Source: Rathayibacter rathayi
Lineage (GTDB): Bacteria > Actinomycetota > Actinomycetes > Actinomycetales > Microbacteriaceae
Assembly (NCBI RefSeq): GCF_004011095.1
Contig: NZ_CP028129.1
Location: 1,798,001-1,862,000, forward strand
Reading direction: 5' to 3'
DNA length: 64,000 nucleotides
In this document: piece after piece, positions 17,451-25,838 of the stretch
How the letters are laid out: each line of letters starts with the position of its first letter
How positions within the stretch are numbered: the first letter of the stretch is position 1
The notes under the pieces: model-generated
Databases searched by the model: none
What the model saw: only the letters and a program-made list of their open reading frames with translations
Told to the model about the DNA's origin: nothing
Translations under genes and position numbers: made by a program

Positions 17451-17530
17451 GGGCGGTTGCGCCAGAACACCATCGGCTCGCTCAACGTCTTTAAAGACCC
17501 GCCCCGCGGGCGAGATCGTCCTCTGAGCTT
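17451..17530 (+). pseudogene. Fragment of a second GAF(-ANTAR) gene
   Basis: Directly after the GAF-ANTAR stop a frame reads GRLRQNTIGSLNVFKDPP. This is the standard strand-turn-strand of a GAF domain (compare RLRGEVIGTLNLF in relatives). The expected following helix degenerates within about 15 codons and no ANTAR part is recognisable before 17740. The bases from 17531 to 17741 show no convincing gene. Confidence 0.35.
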
Positions 17531-17741
17531 CGCTAAACTCTGCCCTCACGCGATCGACCACCCGTAGTCGGCGTCCGGCCCGCCCAGAACAGACGGCACT
17601 CAGTCCCGAGGATTCCGCCTGGGGCCGCGCCGCGTCCGGCGACCCTGGCGCCGTTGGACAGATCCTCCGTCGCCGCGCGCACTCCCGGACCAGCGCGGCG
17701 GAGGTTTTTCCCGATGACGCGGTCTGCTTGAGGTAGTCGTC

Positions 17742-18104
17742 GAGGACCCGGTGCTCGTCCTGGCCGCCGTGTCGGGCGCCGTTGCAGGGCTGTGGAGGTG
17801 GAAGCGGTGGGGCTCGGAGTATCCGCCGCTGGTGACGACGTCGTGACAGCTGCTGGCGGGAGGGCTGCCGCTGGCGGCGCTGAGCGCTGTGTTCGAGCCG
17901 CTGCCGGACGCCGGCCTCACGCTCGTGAACGTCGTCGGGTACATCCACCTGACACCGATGGGCACGGCGCTGGCGTACTTCTTGTGATTCCAGGGAGTGC
18001 GAGCACTCCCTGCACACGTCCCGGCGTTTCTCAAGCTGCCCAGCCCGGTCATCGCGGGCACGATCGGTGTGAGCTGGGCGGGCGAGGTCCGGTCCGGGTC
18101 CTAG
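17742..18104 (+). pseudogene. EamA/DMT-family transporter pseudogene (C-terminal half, two in-frame TGA)
   Basis: In a single frame the translation is VLAAVSGAVAGLWRWKRWGS ... PPLVTTS(stop)QLLAGGLPLA ... YIHLTPMGTALAYFL(stop)FQGVRALPAH ... SPVIAGTIG. This matches the second EamA repeat of drug/metabolite transporters. Both stops are TGA at positions where the family normally has Trp (TSWQL and LWFxGxRAL), i.e. TGG to TGA. The first half of the transporter is missing. The gene ends at TAG 18102-18104, 20 bases from the htpX stop. Confidence 0.75.
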
Positions 18105-18124
18105 ATCGTGGGAGGAGGCACCTC

Positions 18125-19006
18125 CTAGAAGCGCGAGCCCATCTCGGAGAGGCGGGCGACGCGGTCCGCGATCGGCGGGTGGGTCGCGAAGAGGCGTGCG
18201 ACGACGCCCGGCTTCGACGGATCGGCGATCCAGAGGTGGGCCATCGAGCTGTTCTGGCGCTGCATCGGCCGCCCCGCGGACTCTAGCTTGAGCAGGGCGC
18301 GGGCGAGAGCATCGGGATGGCGGGTGGTCAGAGCACTGGTCGCATCGGCGAGGTATTCGCGCTGACGCGAGATGGAGAGCTGCACCGCCGTCGCAACGAT
18401 CGGCGCGAGGACCATCGACACCAGTCCGACGATCAGGAGCGCCGGGTTGCCTCCGCCGTTGTTGGTGCCGCCGCGACCGACGAACGCGAGACGCAGGAAC
18501 GCGTCCGAGAGGAAGCCGACCGCCACGACGAGCCCGAAGACGATCATCGAGACGCGGATGTCGTAGTTGCGGACGTGACCGAGTTCATGCGCCATCACGC
18601 CCTCCAGCTCGGCGTCGTCCATGATCGCGAGGAGACCGGTCGTTGCAGCGACCACGGCGTGCTCCGGATCACGACCGGTCGCGAAGGCGTTGGGCGCAGG
18701 GTCGTCGATCAGGTAGACCTTCGGCATCGGTGTGCCGGTCGCGATCGAGAGGTTCTCGACGATGCGGTACAGCCGCGGCTCGTCCGCCTTCTCGACGCTC
18801 ACGCCCCCGCTCAAGGCGACCGCCTGACCGGCGGCGAAGAAGTACTGGAACAGCGCGTAAGCGGCGGCGACGACGAGCACCACCACCACGACCGCCGCGC
18901 TGCGGTAGACCGCGGAGGCAAGGGCGCCAAGGCCACCGATGATCGCCAAGAACAGGACAAGGATCAGGACGGTGTTGCGCTTGTTGCGGGCGATGGCGCG
19001 GTACAC
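18125..19006 (-). CDS. htpX: Membrane zinc metalloprotease HtpX (M48 family)
   Basis: 293 residues. Two N-terminal membrane helices (VLILVLFLAIIGGLGALAS and VVVVVLVVAAAYALFQYFF) precede the active site GVMAHELGHVRNYDIRV with the HExxH zinc motif. Two more helices follow, and REYLADATSA supplies the downstream acidic zinc ligand. HtpX degrades misfolded membrane proteins. The GTG start at 19006 is nine bases after the lemA stop, an htpX-lemA pairing seen in many bacteria. Confidence 0.94.
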   Translation of the reverse strand: MYRAIARNKRNTVLILVLFLAIIGGLGALASAVYRSAAVVVVVLVVAAAYALFQYFFAAGQAVALSGGVSVEKADEPRLYRIVENLSIATGTPMPKVYLIDDPAPNAFATGRDPEHAVVAATTGLLAIMDDAELEGVMAHELGHVRNYDIRVSMIVFGLVVAVGFLSDAFLRLAFVGRGGTNNGGGNPALLIVGLVSMVLAPIVATAVQLSISRQREYLADATSALTTRHPDALARALLKLESAGRPMQRQNSSMAHLWIADPSKPGVVARLFATHPPIADRVARLSEMGSRF

Positions 19007-19015
19007 GAGACGCGC

Positions 19016-19582
19016 CTAGAACTGAACGCGCGGGGGCTCCGAGATCGCGGCGAGATCGCCGACCTCGAAGAATTCGCGCTCCGAGAAGCCGAGCCGACGC
19101 GAGAAGAGGGTGTTCGGGAACACCTTCACCTTGGTGTTCATCTCGCGCACTCCGCCGTTGTAGAAGCGACGGGCCGACTGGATCTTGTCCTCGGTGTCGA
19201 CGAGCTCGCCCTGCAGCTGGAGGAAGTTCTGGCTCGCCTGGAGCTGCGGGTACGCCTCCGCGACCGCAAAGATCGACTTCAGCGCGCTCTGCATGTGGTC
19301 CTCGGCTACCGAGGCCTCCGCCGGACCCTGCGCCTGGAGCGTCTCGGCGCGCGCCTGTGTCACCGACTCGAAGACCTGCCGCTCGTGCGTGGCGTAGCCC
19401 TTCACCGAGTCGATCACGTTGGGGATGAGGTCGGCGCGCCGCTTCAGCTGGACGGTGATGTCGCTCCACGCCTCGTCTACTCGGACGTTGAGGGTGACCA
19501 GCGAGTTGTACGTCGCCCAGAGGTAGACCCCGAGGATGACGACGAGCGCGACGACGACGATGAGCGGGACGAGCCATTCCAT
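19016..19582 (-). CDS. lemA: LemA family protein
   Basis: 188 residues. A single N-terminal membrane helix (WLVPLIVVVALVVILGVYLW) is followed by YNSLVTLNVRVDEAWSDITV, LKRRADLIPNVIDSVKGYA and a coiled-coil segment to LQLQGELVDTEDKIQSARRF, all standard for LemA. The function is poorly defined; it is commonly co-transcribed with M48 peptidases, as here. Confidence 0.93.
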   Translation of the reverse strand: MEWLVPLIVVVALVVILGVYLWATYNSLVTLNVRVDEAWSDITVQLKRRADLIPNVIDSVKGYATHERQVFESVTQARAETLQAQGPAEASVAEDHMQSALKSIFAVAEAYPQLQASQNFLQLQGELVDTEDKIQSARRFYNGGVREMNTKVKVFPNTLFSRRLGFSEREFFEVGDLAAISEPPRVQF

Positions 19583-19654
19583 GCGCTCCAGTGTAGGGAG
19601 CGCGCGGTGCCCGCCACCTGTCGATGAGGCGCATTCGCAGGGGCGGGGTCTGCC

Positions 19655-20233
19655 CTACTTGAGCGTTTTCTGCAGCAGCACCGTGCTGAGCCAGCGCTCG
19701 AACTTGAAGCCGACTCGACCCATCCGGCCGACCTCGACGAAACCGAACTGTGCGTGCATTGCGAGCGACGCCTCCGCCCCCTTGTCGGCGATGACGGCCA
19801 TGATCTGCCGAATGCCGACCGCCTTGGCCCGCTCGAGCAGCTCGGTCATCAGCGCCCTGCCGAGACCCTTGCCCGTCGATGCCGCGCGCAGGTAGATCGA
19901 GTTCTCGACAGTGAAGCGGTAGGCGCGCTTGGACGACCACGGTGAGACCATCGCGTAGCCGAGGATCTGACCCGACGGCGAGACGGCGACGATGAAGGGC
20001 AACCCGAGCTTGTGATTGCGCGCGAACTTGGTGCGCCACTCCTTCAGCGTCGAGTCGTCCTCGTCGAAAGTGACCACCGTATTGCGGACGTAGTGGTTGT
20101 AGATCTCGCGGATGTCTGGCAGGTCGGCGTCCCGTGCCTCGCGGATCTCGAACGAGAAGCCCGGCTCGGGCGGGGGCGCCTTCCGCAGGTGCGGCGGCAA
20201 GACGCGCCTGCGCTCGTACTCTTCCTCAAGCAT
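19655..20233 (-). CDS. GNAT family N-acetyltransferase (phosphinothricin acetyltransferase-like)
   Basis: 192 residues. The core begins at about residue 27 (FEIREARDADLPDIREIYNH YVRNT, written in two parts). It has the acetyl-CoA loop ASTGKGLGRALMTELLERAK and HAQFGFVEVGRMGRVGFKF at the end, resembling PAT/Bar-type acetyltransferases. The substrate is unknown. An additional charged N-terminus (LEEEYERRRVLPPHLRK) is unusual for this family. Confidence 0.85.
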   Translation of the reverse strand: MLEEEYERRRVLPPHLRKAPPPEPGFSFEIREARDADLPDIREIYNHYVRNTVVTFDEDDSTLKEWRTKFARNHKLGLPFIVAVSPSGQILGYAMVSPWSSKRAYRFTVENSIYLRAASTGKGLGRALMTELLERAKAVGIRQIMAVIADKGAEASLAMHAQFGFVEVGRMGRVGFKFERWLSTVLLQKTLK

Positions 20234-20299
20234 CCGTGTCCCCTTCGGCTCCGCCCAGTGATCCGAGCCAGCGTAGCGGCCCCGTCGCGGCCGAGCGGC

Positions 20300-20986
20300 T
20301 CATGTGAGAGCGCCCCACTCGACAGGCTCCGCGCCGCGCTCCACGAGCAACGCGTTCGCACGACTGAAGGGCCGCGAACCGAAAAAGCCGCGCGACGCCG
20401 ACAGCGGGCTTGGATGCGCGCTCTCGATCACCCCGGCCTCTCCCAGGATCGGTCGCAGCGACGCAGCGTCGCGACCCCAGAGGATCGCGACGAGCGGCGT
20501 CTCCCGCGCGGCGAGGGTGCGGATGGCGTGTTCGGTGACCGCCTCCCAGCCCTTGCCGCGATGCGAGGCGGGAGCTCCGGGAGCGACGGTGAGCACGCGG
20601 TTGAGCAGCATCACTCCGCTCGAGGTCCAGCCGCTGAGGTCGCCGTGCGGAGGCGGTGTGACGCCGAGGTCGTCGCGTAGCTCGCGGTAGATGTTCTGCA
20701 GGCTTCTCGGCAGCGGGCGCACATGGCGCTCGACGGCGAAGGAGAGGCCGATCGGATGCCCCGGCGTGGGATACGGGTCCTGCCCGACGATCAGGACGCG
20801 CACGTCGGCGAGCGGCGCGGCGAAGGCGCGGAGGACGTCCCTACCCGCGGGGAGATAGGGCCGGCCGGCCGCGACCTCGGCGCGGAGGATGTCACCCATC
20901 GCGGCGATCTTCCCGGCGACGGGGGCGAGCGCGTCGGCCCAGCCCTCGTCGATCAGTCCCGCGGCGGCGAGTTCCTTCAGGTCCAT
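20300..20986 (-). CDS. ung: Uracil-DNA glycosylase
   Basis: Excises uracil from DNA. The water-activating motif is [20 protein letters not shown] and the DNA-intercalating loop is [20 protein letters not shown]; both are intact. About 228 residues from ATG 20986, which is preferred over an upstream TTG at 21004. It lies at the end of a three-gene run with the S51-like and phosphoribosyltransferase genes. Confidence 0.95.
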   Translation of the reverse strand: MDLKELAAAGLIDEGWADALAPVAGKIAAMGDILRAEVAAGRPYLPAGRDVLRAFAAPLADVRVLIVGQDPYPTPGHPIGLSFAVERHVRPLPRSLQNIYRELRDDLGVTPPPHGDLSGWTSSGVMLLNRVLTVAPGAPASHRGKGWEAVTEHAIRTLAARETPLVAILWGRDAASLRPILGEAGVIESAHPSPLSASRGFFGSRPFSRANALLVERGAEPVEWGALT

Positions 20987-20990
20987 CGAG

Positions 20991-21716
20991 TCAGCCCGCC
21001 GCAAGCGTCGCGACGACGACTCCGGCGTCGCTCCCGGTCACGCGCCACACCGATCCTGCGCCGCCCACCCGCAGTGTGCCGGTGCCCACGATCAGCACAG
21101 TGGACTCATCGAGCGCGACGCCACCGTCGACCAGGCCCGCCTCGACAGCGGCAACCAGGCGCCCGAGGGTGCCCCACTGCGCGGCGTGCACGTCGACCGA
21201 GACGTCGATCAAGCCGATGCCCTCGAGCACGGTCACCTCGTCGAGTTCCTCCGCCGCCGCCTCCGGGGCCACCGCGACTGCGCCGATCCGGTGCCCGCCG
21301 ACGATCGCACGGTCCGCCGCGACCGCCGCTCCCGCCGAGCAGCCGGCATAGGGCACTCCAGAGGAGACGAGATCGCGCAGGCGCGGGAAGCAGTCTTCGA
21401 GCGCATCGCGGTAGGCGGGGGTGAGCCCTGCGCCGATGAAAATCCCGTCGACATCGTCGAGGACCGAGGGGTCGATCCGGTCGCCCTCGAGCTTCATGAC
21501 GGCGAACGGGTCGAGCGGACCGACCGTCGCGAGCAGCGCCGCGTACCCCGAGTAGGCCTCCGGGCCGAGGCCGTCGTGGACGACGACGATGGCGATGCGC
21601 GGGCCCTCGATGCGACCGGCATCGACCGCGTGCGCGCGCGCCTCCGCCAGGAACGCTCCGTACAACTGCTGGTCGTGCTCGGCGCCGCCTCCGCCGCCGA
21701 TCAGGTGGACGCTCAC
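20991..21716 (-). CDS. Peptidase S51 / class I glutamine amidotransferase-like protein
   Basis: 241 residues. [16 protein letters not shown] and the nucleophile elbow [20 protein letters not shown] are the hallmarks of the S51 (dipeptidase E/cyanophycinase) fold, with the Ser nucleophile in GCSAGA. The C-terminal region ([20 protein letters not shown]) carries the expected His. Cyanophycinase or peptidase E activity is possible but not established. The GTG start overlaps the phosphoribosyltransferase stop by four bases. Confidence 0.82.
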   Translation of the reverse strand: MSVHLIGGGGGAEHDQQLYGAFLAEARAHAVDAGRIEGPRIAIVVVHDGLGPEAYSGYAALLATVGPLDPFAVMKLEGDRIDPSVLDDVDGIFIGAGLTPAYRDALEDCFPRLRDLVSSGVPYAGCSAGAAVAADRAIVGGHRIGAVAVAPEAAAEELDEVTVLEGIGLIDVSVDVHAAQWGTLGRLVAAVEAGLVDGGVALDESTVLIVGTGTLRVGGAGSVWRVTGSDAGVVVATLAAG

Positions 21717-22243
21717 TCGTCGTCCTCGGCAAAGGCTCCGTCCACCGGAGGCAGAGCCGACCAGGGGAAGACGATCCAGCGCGGGGTGCGGCGCCAGAAG
21801 AAGTCGGGCTCGAGAACCGTGCGCGGCTTCGTGTATAGGGTGACGGTGCGCACCTCGGCGCCCATCGCACGAATGAGCTTCACCGAGAGGGCAAGGGTGT
21901 GGCCGGAGTCGGAGACGTCGTCAACCAGGAGGATGCGCTTGCCGTGCACCGACGCCTCATCCAGCACCGGCGGCAGCACCACGGGCTCCGTCAAACGCGC
22001 CTCGACACCGGTGTAGAACTCGACGTTCAGCGCCCCGCAACTCTTGATCCCGAGCGCATACGCCACGGCGCCCGCGAGCAGGAGTCCGCCGCGGGCGATG
22101 GCGACGACCAGCTCCGGGCGGTAGGCCGATGCCACCACGTCGTCGGCCAAGTGCCGTGCTGCATCACCGAACTCGAGCCAGCCGAGCACCTCCTTCTGCG
22201 TGGCGGCGAGGAGGGCGGCGGAGTCGTCGGCGTCGGAAACCAT
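21713..22243 (-). CDS. Phosphoribosyltransferase domain protein
   Basis: 176 residues with the PRPP-binding motif RILLVDDVSDSGHTLALSVK and an N-terminal PELVVAIARGGLLLAGAVAY. The hood and end (TLYTKPRTVLEPDFFWRRT) resemble Gpt-like xanthine/hypoxanthine phosphoribosyltransferases, so purine salvage is plausible. First gene of the run with the S51-like and ung genes. Confidence 0.87.
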   Translation of the reverse strand: MVSDADDSAALLAATQKEVLGWLEFGDAARHLADDVVASAYRPELVVAIARGGLLLAGAVAYALGIKSCGALNVEFYTGVEARLTEPVVLPPVLDEASVHGKRILLVDDVSDSGHTLALSVKLIRAMGAEVRTVTLYTKPRTVLEPDFFWRRTPRWIVFPWSALPPVDGAFAEDDE

Positions 22244-22285
22244 GAGCGATAGGCTAAGCCGTCGCGGGGCCTCGCGTCACATCGG

Positions 22286-23062
22286 TCAGGCGCGCGGTGC
22301 CAGGGGTCTCCTCGTCACCTTGTGCGCGGCCGCCTGGGCGACCGGCTTGATGGTCACCAGGTCGAGGTTGACGTGGGCGGGCAGTTCGACGGCGGAGACG
22401 ATCGCGGCGGCGACGTCGGCGGCGACAAGGGGATCCGTCACGCCCGCGTAGACGGCATCGGCAAGCTCGCGGTCGCCGCGGAAGCGCAGCAGCGCGAACT
22501 CGTCGGTGGCGACCATCCCGGGAGCGATCTCGATCACACGGATCGGCTCCCCAGCCAGCTCGAGCCGCAGCACGCCGACGAGCGCGTGCGCGGCGAACTT
22601 GGAGGCGTTGTAGCCGCCTCCGCCCTCGTAGGGGGTGTGCCCGGCGATCGAGGTGACGGTCACGATGTCGGCGGAGGAGCCGCCCTCCTCGATCCCCGCG
22701 CGCAGCAGCGGGAGCAGCGCGCTGATGACCAGCTTGACCGCGAGCACGTTGATCTCGAACATGCGACGCCAGTCCTCGGGGTCAGCCGTCTCGATCGGAT
22801 CGAGTCCGAGCGCGATGCCCGCGTTGTTCACCAGGGCGTGCACGGGCCCTGACGCGGCGAGATGGTCGCGCAGCGCGTCGACCTGGGCAGCGTCGGTGAG
22901 GTCGGCGACAAAGAACCCGGCGCCGGTCTCGGCGGCGAGCGCCTCCAGACGGTTGCGACGGCGCGCGACAGCGACAACCTCCCAGCCGTGCTGCCGGAAC
23001 AGGCGAACCGTCGCCGCTCCGATCCCTGAACTCGCTCCTGTTACCACAACGCGTCGACCCAC
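22286..23062 (-). CDS. Short-chain dehydrogenase/reductase (SDR)
   Basis: 258 residues. The NAD(P)-binding TGASSGIGAAT motif is at the N-terminus, NNAG at LVNNAGIALGLDPI, catalytic Ser in VTVTSIAGHTPYEGGGGYNA and the YxxxK as YNASKFAAHAL. It belongs to the classical SDR group close to YdfG/serine-3-dehydrogenase types. The substrate is unassigned. GTG start at 23062; it diverges from the broken acyltransferase gene with 70 bases between starts. Confidence 0.92.
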   Translation of the reverse strand: MGRRVVVTGASSGIGAATVRLFRQHGWEVVAVARRRNRLEALAAETGAGFFVADLTDAAQVDALRDHLAASGPVHALVNNAGIALGLDPIETADPEDWRRMFEINVLAVKLVISALLPLLRAGIEEGGSSADIVTVTSIAGHTPYEGGGGYNASKFAAHALVGVLRLELAGEPIRVIEIAPGMVATDEFALLRFRGDRELADAVYAGVTDPLVAADVAAAIVSAVELPAHVNLDLVTIKPVAQAAAHKVTRRPLAPRA

Positions 23063-23132
23063 GCCCGTTTCCTTCCGTCACGCCTCGGACACCGTCGACC
23101 CTGTCGTCGCACCCCCACGCTAGTCTGGCCGC

Positions 23133-24290
23133 GTGCCGCCCGCCGACTCGGCTCCCGCGACCGCCGGGACAGCCGTTGCCCCCCAGCGCCGCGTGCCCCT
23201 CTGGGACAATGCGCGCTTTCTCTGCGTGACCCTCGTCGTCGTCGGCCACGGAATCCAACGGCTGACGGCCCACTCGGACACCTCGCTGATCGTCTACTTG
23301 ACGATCTACGCCTTCCACATGCCGGCGTTCGCGATCATCTCTGGCTACTTCTCCCAGGGCGGCGCGCCGAGCGCGCGGGTCATGCGCCGGGTGCTGACGG
23401 ACATCCTGCTGCCCTACCTGATCATGGAGACGATCTGGACGCTCGTGCAGTTCCTGGTCGAGGGCAAGCAGGAGTTCAATCCGACCACGCCGAGCTAGAC
23501 ACTGTGGTTCCTGCTCGCTCTGGGCATCTTCCGCCTGGTCCTCCCCTCTCTGGCGCTGCTGCGCTGGCCGCTACTGATCAGCGTGGTGCTCGCTGTCGGG
23601 GTCAGCTAGTACGACAACAGTGATTCGACCTTCTCGCTCGCGCGCGCGATCGGGATCCTGCCGTTCTTCGTCTTCGGCTGGCGGATACGCGGATTCGCGC
23701 TCGGCGGCCGCTGCGTCGTCGAGCGGTGGCTGGCACAGCCGCCCGCGCGCGTGCTCGGAACCCGCATCGCCGCTGTCCTCCTCTTCGCGGTCGCCGCGGT
23801 CGTGATGACCATTAACATCGAGGCGTTCCGCGCGGCCGACCTACGGTTCTGGTTCTTCTACGACCGCCCCTACGACGCTCTCGGCGAGACGCAGTGGTGG
23901 GCCGGCCTCGTGCGCCTGACGCTCATGGCGGCCGCCGTTGTACTCTCGCTCGCGCTGTTCGCCCTCGTTCCGCGCCGACGCACGCCGCTCACTGCGTGGG
24001 GCCAGTCAACGATGTACGTCTATCTTCTGCACAGCTTCGTGCTTTATCCGCTGCGCGAGTCGGGGGTCCTGTCCCACACCGAGAGCACGCTCGCGCTGGT
24101 GCTGATGGTCCTGTTCTGCATCGGCGTCTCGATCGCCCTCTCGCTGGGCTGGACGCGCAGCGTCTTCCACCGGTTGGTCCAACCCCGCGCGGCGTGGCTG
24201 TTCGCTCCGGACGCCGACGCGCAGCCACCGCGACCGAACCGCGCCGACCCCACCGAAGCCAAACGCGACCGGCAGCCCGAGCGACGCTGA
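23133..24290 (+). pseudogene. Acyltransferase family 3 membrane protein interrupted by two in-frame TAG codons
   Basis: A single frame from GTG 23133 to TGA 24290 encodes 385 codons of acyltransferase-3-like membrane protein. It reads VPLWDNARFLCVTLVVVGHG, FHMPAFAIISGYFSQG, then TAG at 23496-23498 before TLWFLLALGIFRL, and TAG at 23607-23609 before YDNSDSTFSLARAIGILPFF. Further helices follow to the end. The catalytic His of VVGHGI is present. At the first TAG relatives usually have Trp or an aromatic residue. No frameshift exists. It is either a very young pseudogene, a sequencing artefact, or subject to readthrough. The family O-acylates surface sugars or membrane molecules. Confidence 0.85.
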
Positions 24291-24403
24291 CCAGCGTTAC
24301 CCCGTGTTTCGGGGACCCTGGCCGCCGTGCAAGGGCGCGCGTACGCTCATCGCGACGGAGAACGGCCCCGTCCTTCACCCCCGACGATCCGATGGGAAGA
24401 ATC

Positions 24404-25732
24404 ATGACCGACTCCGAAAAGTGGCAGTTCGAGACCAAGCAGATCCACTCGGGAGCCGCACCGGACCCGGTGACCAGGGCCCGCGCGACACCGATCTACC
24501 AGACCACCTCCTACGTCTTCGACAGTGCCGAGCATGCGCAGAACCTGTTCGCGCTGGCCGAGTTCGGCAACATCTACACGCGCATCCAGAACCCGACCCA
24601 GGCGGTCGTGGAGGAGCGCCTCACGGCTCTTGAGGGCGGCTCGGGTGCCCTGCTGCTCGCGTCGGGCCAGGCGGCCGAGACCGCAGCCGTGCTGAACATC
24701 GCGCAGGCCGGTGACCACATCGTCTCGTCGTCCTCGATCTACGGCGGCACCTACAACCTCTTCAAATACACCCTCGCCAAGCTCGGCATCGAGACGACCT
24801 TCGTCGAGAACCAGGACGACCGGGAGGAGTGGCGGCGCGCCGTCCGGCCGAACACCAAGCTGTTCTTCGCCGAGACCGTCGGCAACCCCACGATCAATAT
24901 CCTCGACATCCGCACCGTCGCCGATGTCGCGCACGACGCCGGCGTCCCCCTGATCGTGGACAACACCATCGCGACGCCGTATCTGATCCGCCCCTTCGAG
25001 CACGGCGCGGACATCATCGTGCACTCGGCGACGAAGTTCCTCGGCGGGCACGGGACGGTCATCGGCGGCGCGATCGTCGACGGCGGCCGCTTCTCGTGGA
25101 GCGGGAACGCCGAGCGCTTCCCCGGGCTGACCACTCCGGACGAGTCGTACCACGGTGCCATCTACACCGCGGCGGTCGGCGACTCCCTGGCCTACATCAT
25201 CAAGGCCCGCGTACAGCTGCTCCGCGATTTCGGCGCCTCGATCGCCCCGGCTAGCGCCTGGCAGCTCATTCAGGGGATCGAGACCCTTTCGCTCCGGATC
25301 GAGCGCCATGTGCAGAACGCGCAGGAGATCGCGGAGCACCTCGAGAACCACTCGGACATCGCCTCGGTGAACTACTCGGGCCTGCCGACCTCGCCCTGGT
25401 ACGCCGCGGCGAACCGCTACGCACCCAAGGGCGTCGGCGCGGTGCTCTCGTTCGAGCTCAAGGGCGGAGTGGACGCCGGTCGCGTCTTCGTCGACTCGCT
25501 GAAGCTGTTCTCGCACCTCGCGAACATCGGCGATGTCCGCTCGCTGGTCATCCACCCCGCGTCGACCACGCACTCGCAGCTCTCGCCGGAGCAGCAGCTC
25601 ACGGCCGGCGTGACGCCGGGCCTGGTGCGGCTGTCGGTCGGCCTCGAGAACGTCGACGACCTCCGCGCCGACCTCGACCAGGCCCTCCGCGCCGCGCGCG
25701 CCGTCGTGGACGCCTCGCGCGCAAACGCCTGA
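24404..25732 (+). CDS. metY: O-acetylhomoserine aminocarboxypropyltransferase (sulfhydrylase)
   Basis: A PLP enzyme making homocysteine from O-acetylhomoserine and sulfide. Of 442 residues, the start ETKQIHSGAAPDPVTRARAT and RIQNPTQAVVEERLTALEGG, the PLP lysine block DIIVHSATKFLGGHG and the late motif LVIHPASTTHSQLSPEQQL are all MetY-type. The Cys/Met-metabolism fold is complete. ATG 24404 has GGGAAG just upstream. The next gene, metX, makes its substrate. A strong hairpin separates the two. Confidence 0.95.
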   Translation: MTDSEKWQFETKQIHSGAAPDPVTRARATPIYQTTSYVFDSAEHAQNLFALAEFGNIYTRIQNPTQAVVEERLTALEGGSGALLLASGQAAETAAVLNIAQAGDHIVSSSSIYGGTYNLFKYTLAKLGIETTFVENQDDREEWRRAVRPNTKLFFAETVGNPTINILDIRTVADVAHDAGVPLIVDNTIATPYLIRPFEHGADIIVHSATKFLGGHGTVIGGAIVDGGRFSWSGNAERFPGLTTPDESYHGAIYTAAVGDSLAYIIKARVQLLRDFGASIAPASAWQLIQGIETLSLRIERHVQNAQEIAEHLENHSDIASVNYSGLPTSPWYAAANRYAPKGVGAVLSFELKGGVDAGRVFVDSLKLFSHLANIGDVRSLVIHPASTTHSQLSPEQQLTAGVTPGLVRLSVGLENVDDLRADLDQALRAARAVVDASRANA

Positions 25733-25744
25733 GTATCCGCCGAT

Positions 25745-25777
25745 GCGGTGGATCCCCCCTGCCCGGGGATCCACCGC
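25745..25777. terminator. 13-bp perfect hairpin between metY and metX
   Basis: GCGGTGGATCCCC and GGGGATCCACCGC form a perfect 13-bp stem with a 7-base loop, starting 12 bases after the metY stop. There is no T-run, which is common in GC-rich actinobacterial terminators. It probably reduces read-through from metY into metX. Confidence 0.7.
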
Positions 25778-25838
25778 GCACCGGACCCGAAGGAGGGGAG
25801 TAGGCGTACGGGCAGGGCGTGACACGATGGGCAGCGGT

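Noticed and set aside
23496..23609. Pyrrolysine or other programmed recoding at the two TAG codons
   Set aside because: No pyl genes or suppressor tRNA in the window, and decay is common nearby; kept only as a possibility to test.
24291..24403. SAM-type riboswitch upstream of metY
   Set aside because: The 113-bp gap has only a small CCCCG/CGGGG hairpin; no SAM riboswitch core pattern is visible.
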